Positions 57,763-64,000 of a stretch of DNA of 64,000 bases are shown here, in pieces; position 1 is the first letter of the stretch; every line of letters starts with the position of its first letter. This DNA is from Actinoplanes xinjiangensis (GTDB taxonomy: Bacteria; Actinomycetota; Actinomycetes; Mycobacteriales; Micromonosporaceae): assembly GCF_003148685.1 (NCBI RefSeq), contig NZ_QGGR01000007.1, forward strand, positions 393,087-457,086. The letters run 5' to 3'. The notes under the pieces were generated by a model that searched no databases, was not told the DNA's origin, and saw nothing but the letters and a program-made list of their open reading frames with translations. The translations under genes and the position numbers were made by a program.

Positions 57763-59399
57763 CCGTGCTCTTTCTTGTAGCGCTCGTACGCCTTGTTCAC
57801 GATGTCCACGTACTTCGTGGAGTTCTTGCCCTCCAGCTCCTTGACGTAGGCGTCCCATTCGGAGAGCGGCCGCTGCCCGAGCGCGAACTTCAGCGTGTTC
57901 TGGAAGACGTGGTCCTTGAGCGCCGAGTCCCAGAGGGTGACCTGCTCGCGTTCCTCGATGGTCAGCGGCGCGGGCGGCGCGACCGGGCGGATCTGGCGCT
58001 TGTTCATCTCGGCCTGGAACGCCTTCTCCTCCTCGGAGAACTGCGAGTTCAGCATCTTCGTGCTGCCGCCGTAGGCGAAGACGCCGTTGGAGAAGCCGTA
58101 GTCGACCTGGAGGTCCTTGGGCGCGCCGGGGTTCAGGCCACCCCACTTGATGCCCGGGTCGAGCTTGAAGCTGCCGTCTTCCACGTTGCCGGTGTAGGTC
58201 TGCCCCTCGATGCCCCACTTGCTGAACATCAGGCCGGCGTCGGAATACCAGAGCCAGTCGATGAACTGCATCATGGCGACGAAGTTCTTCGAGTCCTTCG
58301 CCTTCTTGGAGATCATGATGCCGTTCTCCAGGCGGTTGTGACCGGGCAGGGTGGCGCCGGCCGGCCCGATCGGCAGGATCAGCTTGGCGACCTTCGCCCC
58401 GGGGAGCTTGGCTACGTCCTTGCGCGCCTCGTTGACCAGCGTCTGTGCGTTGACGCTGATCATGAACGACTTGCCGTTGGCGAACTTCTGCCGGGCGATG
58501 TCGTCGGTCTGGGTGAAGCTCTCCGGGTCGAGCAGACCCTCCTTGACCAGCGTGTTCACGTACTCCAGCATCTGCCGGTACTGGTCCATGCCGCCGGAGT
58601 AGACGAACTTCCCGGCGGTCGCGTCCCACTCCATCGGGTTCCAGGCCCAGCCCGCGCGGGTGCCGTGCGCGGTGCTGAGCAGGCCGAACAGGTTGTTGGC
58701 GCCCGGTTGCGGGGGAGTGCTCCAGCGATCGGACAGCGGATAGAGGTCCGGGTGGGCCTTCTTCATCTCCCGCAGCACACCCGTCAGGTCGTCCCAGGTC
58801 TGCGGTGCGGTGAGCCCGAGCCTCTCCATGACGTCGGTGCGGACCCCGAGCGTGTAGTCCTGCCAGACGTTCTCGTGCAGGCCGGGCAGCAGGTAGTACT
58901 TGCCGTCCTGAGCCTTGAACCCGTCCAGGTTGGGCTGCAGGTTCCAGCGGGCGACCTTCTCCTTGAAATGCGGCATCAGGTCGACGTAGTCGCTGATCGG
59001 CAGGATCGCGCCGCCGGCGATGAACGCCTCCTCGTCCGGGTGGTAGGTCTTCGGGATGATCATCGGCGCGTCCCCGGCGCTCACCACGACGCTGCGCTTC
59101 TGGTTGTAGTCGCTGCCCGGCACGGCCGTCGACTCCAGCGTCACATTGGTCCGGGCGGCCAGCTCCTTGAAGAACGGCCAGTCCGCCTTGTACGGGTAGG
59201 CCTGGTTGCTGAGCATCATGATCGAGAAGGAGACCGGTTCGGTGGCCTTGAACTGGTCGCCGACTTTGAACCCGTCCATCGCGCCGGCCCGCTTGTCGTC
59301 GGTCGACGTGTCGCCACCGTCGTCGCTGCAGCCGGCGAGCCCGGCCACGGCCGCGGCGCCCGCGGCGGTCAGGAGATGACGCCTGGTCAGCTGAAACAT
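57759..59399 (-). CDS. Extracellular sugar-binding lipoprotein (LplA/YtcQ-like)
   Basis: The 546-residue protein has a lipoprotein signal: RRHLLTAAGAAAVAGLAGCSDDGG with Cys 24 in the lipobox LAGC. The mature part is a family-1-like solute-binding protein, with PMIIPKTYHPDEEAFIAGGAILPISDYVD and WDDLTGVLREMKKAHPD, about 540 residues as in the LplA/YtcQ group. It captures oligosaccharides for the two permeases encoded upstream; 12 bases separate it from the second permease. No ATPase gene is present, so a shared MsmK-like ATPase elsewhere is likely. Confidence 0.95.
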   Translation of the reverse strand: MFQLTRRHLLTAAGAAAVAGLAGCSDDGGDTSTDDKRAGAMDGFKVGDQFKATEPVSFSIMMLSNQAYPYKADWPFFKELAARTNVTLESTAVPGSDYNQKRSVVVSAGDAPMIIPKTYHPDEEAFIAGGAILPISDYVDLMPHFKEKVARWNLQPNLDGFKAQDGKYYLLPGLHENVWQDYTLGVRTDVMERLGLTAPQTWDDLTGVLREMKKAHPDLYPLSDRWSTPPQPGANNLFGLLSTAHGTRAGWAWNPMEWDATAGKFVYSGGMDQYRQMLEYVNTLVKEGLLDPESFTQTDDIARQKFANGKSFMISVNAQTLVNEARKDVAKLPGAKVAKLILPIGPAGATLPGHNRLENGIMISKKAKDSKNFVAMMQFIDWLWYSDAGLMFSKWGIEGQTYTGNVEDGSFKLDPGIKWGGLNPGAPKDLQVDYGFSNGVFAYGGSTKMLNSQFSEEEKAFQAEMNKRQIRPVAPPAPLTIEEREQVTLWDSALKDHVFQNTLKFALGQRPLSEWDAYVKELEGKNSTKYVDIVNKAYERYKKEHG

Positions 59400-59411
59400 G
59401 GGGGAGTGCTC

Positions 59412-60284
59412 CTAGCCCTTGACGGCGCCGAGCATGACGCCGGAGACGAAATACCGCTGGATGAAGGGATAGACGAGCATGATCGGCGTCATGATCAGGA
59501 CGATCGTGACGGCCTGGATGCTCGCGGCGATCTGCAGCGCGGCCTCGCTGGTGGCGTTGTTGTCGGTGCCCGAGGTCGCGCCGGCGATCAGGTTGCGCAG
59601 ATAGACGGTGACCGGGAACAGTTCCTGCCGGTCCATGTAGAGGAACCCGGCGAACCAGGAGTTCCAGAAGCTCACCGCGTAGAACAGCAGCATGGTGGCG
59701 AGCACCGCCTTGGACAGCGGCAGCACGATCCGCAGCAGCGTGCCGTACGTGCCGGTGCCGTCGACCGCGGCCGCCTCCTCGAGCTCGGTCGGAAGGCTTT
59801 CGAAGAACGCCTTCATCACGAGCAGGTTGAAGACGCTGATCGCGTTGGGCAGCACGATCGCCCACAGCGTGTTGCGCAGGCCGAGCGAGCTGATCAGCAC
59901 GTAGTTGGGGATGAGGCCGCCGTTGAAGAACATCGTGAACACCGCGATCCCGACCAGCAGGCCGCGGCCCCTCAGGTTCCGCTTCGACAGCACGTACGCG
60001 TAGCAGGTGGTCAGGACCAGCGCGATCACGGTGGCCACGACCGTGTAGAACACGGTGTTGCGGTAGTTGGTCCAGAACATCGCGTCGGACATGACCTTGT
60101 CGTACGTGGTGAGGTTGAATCCTTTCGGCCAGATGTTGACCTGGCCGGACCGGATCTCCTGCTCGCCACTGAACGAGCGGGCCACGATGTTGACGAACGG
60201 GAACAGGGTCACCAGTACGACGACGGTGAGCACGAACCCGTTGACCGCCTGGAACGCCCGGTATCCCCGGGTCGCGCCTACCAC
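59412..60284 (-). CDS. Carbohydrate ABC transporter permease (LplC/YtcP-like)
   Basis: The 290-residue membrane protein has six predicted helices and the MalG-type EAA motif: LPTELEEAAAVDGTGTYGTLLRIVLPLSKAVL (about 180-210). The family end FIQRYFVSGVMLGAVKG is complete. It is chosen to start at GTG 60284, overlapping the end of the preceding permease gene by seven bases. With the LplB-like permease it forms the inner-membrane channel for oligosaccharide uptake. Confidence 0.95.
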   Translation of the reverse strand: MVGATRGYRAFQAVNGFVLTVVVLVTLFPFVNIVARSFSGEQEIRSGQVNIWPKGFNLTTYDKVMSDAMFWTNYRNTVFYTVVATVIALVLTTCYAYVLSKRNLRGRGLLVGIAVFTMFFNGGLIPNYVLISSLGLRNTLWAIVLPNAISVFNLLVMKAFFESLPTELEEAAAVDGTGTYGTLLRIVLPLSKAVLATMLLFYAVSFWNSWFAGFLYMDRQELFPVTVYLRNLIAGATSGTDNNATSEAALQIAASIQAVTIVLIMTPIMLVYPFIQRYFVSGVMLGAVKG

Positions 60285-61249
60285 AGGCTCGTCCCCGCGA
60301 CGCGGCGCGACAGCGAGTTCGCGCCCAGCACCAGGGCCAGCCCGATCAGCGACTCGAAGAGCCCGATCGCGGCGGCGTAGCTGAAACTTCCCGACACGAT
60401 GCCCACCCGGTAGAGGTACGTGGAGACGACATCCGCGGTCGCGTAGGTGAGCGGGTTGTACAGCAGCAGGACCTTCTCGAACCCGACCGCCAGGAACGTG
60501 CCGATGTTCAGGATCAGCAGCGTGATCATGGTGGGGCGGATGCCGGGCAGCGTCACGTGCCAGGTCTGCCGCCAGCGGTTCGCTCCGTCGACCTTCGCCT
60601 GGTCGTACAGGTCGTTGTCGATCGTGGTCAGCGCCGCGAGATAGAGGATCGTGCCCCAGCCGACGGTCTGCCACACCTCCGACGACACGTAGATGGTCCG
60701 GAACCAACCCGGTTCCTGGATGAACGCGACCGGATCCTGCCCGATCGCGCGCAGCCCCTGGTTGACCACACCGTCGATCGAGACGGTCTGCAGGATCAGG
60801 CCGGCCACCACCACGATCGACAGGAAGTGCGGCAGGTAGGAGACGGTCTGCACGAAGCCCTTCAGCCAGCGGGTGCGGACCTCGTTGAGCAGCAGGGCCA
60901 GCACGATCGGCAGCGGGAAACAGAACAGCAGCGTGAGCGTGCCGATCACCGCGGTGTTCGTGAAGACCTGCCAGAACGTCGGATCGGCGAGGAACATCCG
61001 GAAATACCGGAGCCCCACCCAGTACTCGCCGAACAGGTCGCCGCCGGGCTCGTAGCGCCGGAACGCGATCACGTTCCCGAGCATCGGCAGATAACGGAAC
61101 ACAACGAAGAACAGCAGCGGGAGTACGGCCAGCGAATACAGCTGCCAGTCCCGTCGCAGCGCCTGCGCCCAGGATCGGCGACGCGGCCGCAACGGGGGGT
61201 CGGGTGGATCCTCAGTGGACGTGGACGGGCTTGCCTGGGCTGTCAGCAT
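60278..61249 (-). CDS. Carbohydrate ABC transporter permease (LplB/YteP-like)
   Basis: The 323-residue protein has a cytoplasmic Pro/Arg-rich N-terminus, then WQLYSLAVLPLLFFVVFRYLPMLGNVIAF and five more helices, with EAA-like loop YDQAKVDGANRWRQTWHVTLPGIRP (about 225-250). It is the MalF-type partner of the next gene. ATG 61249 is the first gene start of a six-gene operon (two permeases, lipoprotein, GH39, DUF624, GH42). A promoter and a CGAAACTTTC operator lie immediately upstream. Confidence 0.95.
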   Translation of the reverse strand: MLTAQASPSTSTEDPPDPPLRPRRRSWAQALRRDWQLYSLAVLPLLFFVVFRYLPMLGNVIAFRRYEPGGDLFGEYWVGLRYFRMFLADPTFWQVFTNTAVIGTLTLLFCFPLPIVLALLLNEVRTRWLKGFVQTVSYLPHFLSIVVVAGLILQTVSIDGVVNQGLRAIGQDPVAFIQEPGWFRTIYVSSEVWQTVGWGTILYLAALTTIDNDLYDQAKVDGANRWRQTWHVTLPGIRPTMITLLILNIGTFLAVGFEKVLLLYNPLTYATADVVSTYLYRVGIVSGSFSYAAAIGLFESLIGLALVLGANSLSRRVAGTSLW

Positions 61250-61261
61250 GAGCCAGCCTTC

Positions 61262-61271
61262 CGAAACTTTC
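61262..61271. promoter_or_regulatory. CGAAACTTTC operator candidate
   Basis: CGAAACTTTC sits in the leader between the predicted transcription start (about 61292) and the permease ATG at 61249. Similar GAAA-TTTC elements are described upstream of actinomycete xylanase genes. The divergent LacI regulator is the likely ligand. Confidence 0.5.
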
Positions 61272-61298
61272 ATCGAAAAACCGGGATGTATGGCGGCG

Positions 61299-61327
61299 AA
61301 CCTAAGTCCGTTACGAATCGATGTCAA
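61299..61327 (-). promoter_or_regulatory. Sigma-70-type promoter of the sugar-uptake operon
   Basis: On the minus strand TTGACA (61322-61327) and TAGGTT (61299-61304) are exactly 17 bases apart, a near-consensus -35 and a moderate -10. Transcription would start near 61292, 43 bases before the permease ATG. Confidence 0.65.
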
Positions 61328-61451
61328 GCCTGATGGGAAGGCTCGTCGGATGGCGATCAACAGTGGACTCCATCGATCTTCTGTGGTTAGGGTGCGAGCA
61401 GGTTCGAGCGAAAGCCCATTCGCAACTACCGATGGCGGTGCGTGATTTTCG

Positions 61452-62501
61452 ATGACGAAGTCTGACGGGTCCGCGACCATCGCCCTCATCGCGAGTGACG
61501 TCGGGGTGTCGGTGACGACGGTCTCGAAGGTGCTCAACGGGCGTGCCGACGTGGCCGCCCGGACCCGAGCCCTCGTCGAGGACAGCCTCCAACGGCACGG
61601 CTACCGCCGGCGCAGTCGCCGTCCACCCGCCGTCACCGGACACCTCGACCTCGTCTTCCACGAGTTCGACACGGCCTGGTGCATGGAGGTCATCCGCGGC
61701 GTCGAGGAGGTCACCTCCCCGGCCCGGGTGGAACTGGTGATCTCCCAGCTCGGCGGCCGGCACCGGCCACCCCGGCACTGGGCCGACGACGTGCTCCACC
61801 GCAGTCCGCTCGGCGTACTGCTGGTGCTCTGCCACCCGACCGAGTCCCAGCGGCGGCTGCTGACCCGGCAGCGGATCCCGTTCGTCGTCCTCGACACCGA
61901 CAGCGCCACCGCGGCCTCGACCCCGACGGTCGGCTCCAACAACTTCAACGGCGGCCTGCTCGCCACCCGCCACCTGATCGATCTCGGCCACCGCCGGATC
62001 GCCGTCGTCTCCGGCCCGGCCGACGTGCTCTGCAGCCGGGCCCGCGTCGCCGGATTCCGGTCCGCCCACGACGAGGCCGGCCTGCCCGTGCTCCCGTCCC
62101 TGGTGCGCTACGGCGCCTTCACCGGCCACGCCGGATATGAGCACGGCATGCAACTGCTCGCCACGCCGGACCGCCCCACCGCGGTCTTCGCCGGCTCCGA
62201 CATCCAGGCGATGGGCGTGATCCGGGCGGCCCGGCAGCTCGGCCTCCGGGTGCCCGCCGACGTCTCGATCGTCGGCTACGACAACGTCCCGGTCTCGGCC
62301 TGGGCGGCGGCCCCGCTCACCACCGTCGACCAGCACGTCGCCGACATGGCCGGCACCGCCGCCCGCATGGTCCTCGACCTGGCCCGGGGCATCGACGTCC
62401 CGATGACCCGCATCGACCTGGTCACCGAACTGGTCGTCCGCGAAACCACCGCCCCACCGCCGTCCGCCGCACCGACGGCATCACTGTCGCCCTTCGTCTG
62501 A
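61452..62501 (+). CDS. LacI-family transcriptional regulator
   Basis: The 349-residue protein has a LacI helix-turn-helix and hinge (1-60): TIALIASDVGVSVTTVSKVLNGRADVAARTRALV. The periplasmic-binding-like effector domain follows: FVVLDTDSATAASTPTVGSNN, TRHLIDLGHRRIAVVSG, FAGSDIQAMGVIRAARQLGLRVPADVSIVGYDNVP. It most likely represses the divergent permease-glycosidase operon and the CE7 gene eight bases downstream until a sugar inducer is present. ATG 61452 is the only start that keeps the whole DNA-binding domain. Confidence 0.95.
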   Translation: MTKSDGSATIALIASDVGVSVTTVSKVLNGRADVAARTRALVEDSLQRHGYRRRSRRPPAVTGHLDLVFHEFDTAWCMEVIRGVEEVTSPARVELVISQLGGRHRPPRHWADDVLHRSPLGVLLVLCHPTESQRRLLTRQRIPFVVLDTDSATAASTPTVGSNNFNGGLLATRHLIDLGHRRIAVVSGPADVLCSRARVAGFRSAHDEAGLPVLPSLVRYGAFTGHAGYEHGMQLLATPDRPTAVFAGSDIQAMGVIRAARQLGLRVPADVSIVGYDNVPVSAWAAAPLTTVDQHVADMAGTAARMVLDLARGIDVPMTRIDLVTELVVRETTAPPPSAAPTASLSPFV

Positions 62502-62509
62502 GGTTTGCC

Positions 62510-63487
62510 ATGGCCGCTTTTGATCTGCCGCTCGACCAGCTCGAACGGTACGTTCCGGACCTGCCGGAACCGGACGACTTCGACGCCTTCTGGCTGAAGA
62601 CCCTCGTCGCGGCCGCGGGCCCGGCAGTTCTCGAGGTCCGTCCCGAACCCAACGACCTCGCGCTCGTCGACTGCTGGGACGTCACGTTCGGTGGCTTCGA
62701 CCGCCAGCCGGTCCGCGCCTGGTACACCCGGCCCGCCGGCCACTCCGGCCCCCTGCCGGCGATCGTCGAGTACGCCGGTTACGGCCGTGGCCGTGGCCTG
62801 CCGCACGAGCGTCTGACCTGGGCCACGGCCGGTTACGCCCACCTGCTGATGGACAATCGCGGCCAGGGCGACCTCTACGGTTCCGGCGGCGACACCCCCG
62901 ACCCGGAGTCCGGCACGGCGATGGGCGGCCCCGGCCCGGCCACCCGCGGGATCCTCTCCCCGTACGACTACTACTACCGCCGCCTGATCACCGACGCGTT
63001 CCGTGCTGTGATGGCGCTACGGGAACTGCCCGGCACCGACCCGGCCCGCATCGCGGTGATCGGAAACAGTCAGGGCGGTGGTCTGGCGCTCGCCGTGGCC
63101 GGCCTGATCCCGGACCTCGCCGCGGTCCTCGTCTCGTCCCCGTTCCTCTGCCACATCCAGCGGGCCGTGTCGCTGACCGACCTCGCCCCCTACGGCGAGA
63201 TCGCCACCTACCTGTCCGTGCACCGGGACGCCGAGCCCGCCGTCGGGAACACCCTCTCCTACGTCGACGCCGTCCACTTCGCCCGCCGCGCGACGGCGCC
63301 CGCCCACTTCGGCATCGGCCTGCGGGACGCGGTGTGCCCACCGAGCACCGGCTTCGCCGCCTACAACCACTACGCCGGGCCCGACAAGACCATGCACACG
63401 TACCGCTTCAACGGCCACGAACACGGCGATGCCGTCCACACCCGCTCCCAGCTCCGCTGGCTGAACCCCCGCCTCCACCCAGCCTGA
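62510..63487 (+). CDS. Acetyl xylan esterase / cephalosporin-C deacetylase, carbohydrate esterase family 7
   Basis: The 325-residue alpha/beta hydrolase matches CE7: FDLPLDQLERYVPDLPEPDDFDAFW at the start, DNRGQGDL (the RGQ motif), nucleophile Ser in GNSQGGGLALA (near residue 187), and catalytic His in NGHEHGDA near the end; the Asp lies in GLRDAVCPPST. CE7 enzymes deacetylate xylo-oligosaccharides in the cytoplasm. GAGG precedes the ATG by six bases. The gene follows LacI by eight bases, so the regulator and the esterase form one transcript. Confidence 0.95.
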   Translation: MAAFDLPLDQLERYVPDLPEPDDFDAFWLKTLVAAAGPAVLEVRPEPNDLALVDCWDVTFGGFDRQPVRAWYTRPAGHSGPLPAIVEYAGYGRGRGLPHERLTWATAGYAHLLMDNRGQGDLYGSGGDTPDPESGTAMGGPGPATRGILSPYDYYYRRLITDAFRAVMALRELPGTDPARIAVIGNSQGGGLALAVAGLIPDLAAVLVSSPFLCHIQRAVSLTDLAPYGEIATYLSVHRDAEPAVGNTLSYVDAVHFARRATAPAHFGIGLRDAVCPPSTGFAAYNHYAGPDKTMHTYRFNGHEHGDAVHTRSQLRWLNPRLHPA

Positions 63488-63612
63488 CCCCACCCGCCCG
63501 GCAGAAACACAGCACCCCCCTTCCACCGACCACCCCTCACCACCGACCTCATCGAACCGGCCGCCACCGCCGCGTTCAGGGCGTTTTGACAGCCCCAGGC
63601 CACACCGGATCC

Positions 63613-63815
63613 TCACACCGGGCCACCGGGCCACCGGGCCACCGGGCCACCGGGCCACCGGGCCAACAGGCCAACAGGCCAACAGGCCAACAGGCCAACA
63701 GGCCAACAGGTCAGCGGGTCAGCGGGGCCCACGGGTCAGCGGGGTCAACCGGTCAGCGGGTCAGGGGCCAACAGGCCAACGGGTCGGCGAGTCAGCGGGC
63801 TAGTAGGTCGGCGGG
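63613..63815 (+). repeat. 8-bp minisatellite (CCACCGGG / CCAACAGG)
   Basis: About six copies of GGGCCACC are followed by about six copies of GGCCAACA, then degenerate TCAGCGGG-type units to about 63815. All units are about eight bases. The array reads as a simple peptide in each frame, but no start or ribosome site supports a gene. 63488-63612 is non-coding. Confidence 0.85.
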
Positions 63816-63924
63816 TCGGCTAGGTCTCCAGAGCGCGCAGGCCGTCCTCCCAGCGCGCCCGGCGCTCTTCGAGGTCCTGCTCCCACCAAGGCGTGCCACG
63901 CTCACCTAGGTGGCTGGTGTTAAA

Positions 63925-63957
63925 CGCGGGTTGATCAGAGTTTCTGATCAACCCGCG
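63925..63957 (-). terminator. Strong intrinsic terminator hairpin
   Basis: CGCGGGTTGATCAGA (63925-63939) and TCTGATCAACCCGCG (63943-63957) are perfect 15-base arms around a three-base loop. On the minus strand the stem is followed by TTTAAC, so it probably ends a gene lying mostly beyond the right edge. Confidence 0.75.
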
Positions 63958-64000
63958 TCGGTCTTTGTGGGCTGCTGCGGGTGAGAGACAGCGGCGGCCG
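63948..64000 (-). CDS. Possible 3' end of a gene entering from the right edge
   Basis: The minus strand from 64000 is open to a TGA at 63950-63948 and would end AAAVSHPQQPTKTDAG. The stop lies within the terminator hairpin, a common arrangement. Sixteen codons are too few to be sure, and no family can be named. Confidence 0.2.
   Translation of the reverse strand, partial: AAAVSHPQQPTKTDAG

Noticed and set aside
57763..59865. Upstream in-frame extension of the GH39 gene into the lipoprotein gene
   Set aside because: GH39 homology begins at ATG 57762, which overlaps the lipoprotein stop; the extension is an out-of-frame reading of the lipoprotein.
63816..63920. A minus-strand frame ending RGTPWWEQDLEERRARWEDG before a TAG at 63816
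   Set aside because: It would have to read through the terminator hairpin, has no start codon with a ribosome site, and no family was recognised.
1..64000. tRNA or rRNA genes
   Set aside because: No cloverleaf-like sequence with GTTCRANTC-type arm or rRNA core was noticed on either strand.

Overview
The window is very G+C-rich (clearly above 70% in most lines), uses GTG starts freely, packs genes into overlapping operons, and carries actinobacterial families (PadR-ABC, ECF sigma with a zinc-binding tail, P450/3Fe-4S ferredoxin, WXG-type proteins, MbtH-assisted NRPS). This points to a mycelial actinomycete, most plausibly the Micromonosporaceae (Actinoplanes-like). The genus is an inference from style, not a search result. 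No rRNA, tRNA, CRISPR array or intact insertion sequence was seen.

Layout. 1-8.2 kb: the start of an ECF sigma gene leaving the left edge, a Clp-N-domain protein, an AlpA-like regulator, a 39-bp minisatellite in front of a family-1 glycosyltransferase, a decayed piece of a PAS kinase, and a PadR/ABC exporter operon. 8.2-18.6 kb: a 1,164-residue six-PAS/GAF histidine kinase, a P450/ferredoxin pair, two TetR regulators, a P-loop kinase, a proline-rich membrane protein, an SDR oxidoreductase, and large minisatellites that overlap the stop codons of neighbouring genes. 18.7-31.5 kb: a compact hybrid NRPS-PKS operon (C-A-T NRPS, MbtH, MFS exporter, KS-AT-ACP PKS, type II thioesterase, acyl-CoA-dehydrogenase-like flavoprotein, stand-alone A-T protein with a valine-like pocket), with a divergent DUF5937/ArsR-type regulator. 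31.5-38.1 kb: an acetyltransferase, a small 50-residue ORF, a secreted glycoside hydrolase, membrane proteins, and a four-gene WXG/type-VII-like cassette ending in a lipoprotein. 38-45.3 kb: a secreted SGNH hydrolase, three truncated genes, a PL11 rhamnogalacturonan lyase and a GH67 alpha-glucuronidase.

45.3-51.0 kb is a foreign-looking lower-G+C island: a membrane-anchored STAND NTPase with TPR repeats, divergent from a kinase-like protein of unknown family that is translationally coupled to a class-A beta-lactamase-like serine hydrolase. Its right border consists of degraded copies of the 3' ends of two glycosidase genes found intact on either side (GH42 at 53.6 kb, GH67 at 45.3 kb). 51-64 kb: an aldo/keto reductase with a divergent XRE regulator, a membrane-anchored protein with a von Hippel-Lindau beta-like domain, and a plant cell-wall sugar locus: LplB/LplC-type permeases, lipoprotein, GH39-like glycosidase, DUF624 membrane protein and GH42 beta-galactosidase in one operon, divergent from a LacI regulator and a CE7 esterase.

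Together the PL11, GH67, GH39, GH42, DUF624, CE7 and ABC genes look like a pectin/xylan side-chain utilisation system resembling the Bacillus yes/lpl loci, with LacI-type operators at two promoters. The window is also unusually rich in gene remnants (PAS kinase, isochorismatase-like hydrolase, CoA-binding protein, flavin monooxygenase, GH42 tail, GH67 tail) and tandem repeats, suggesting a recombination-prone accessory region. Functions come from reading motifs and family resemblance; no database search was run.
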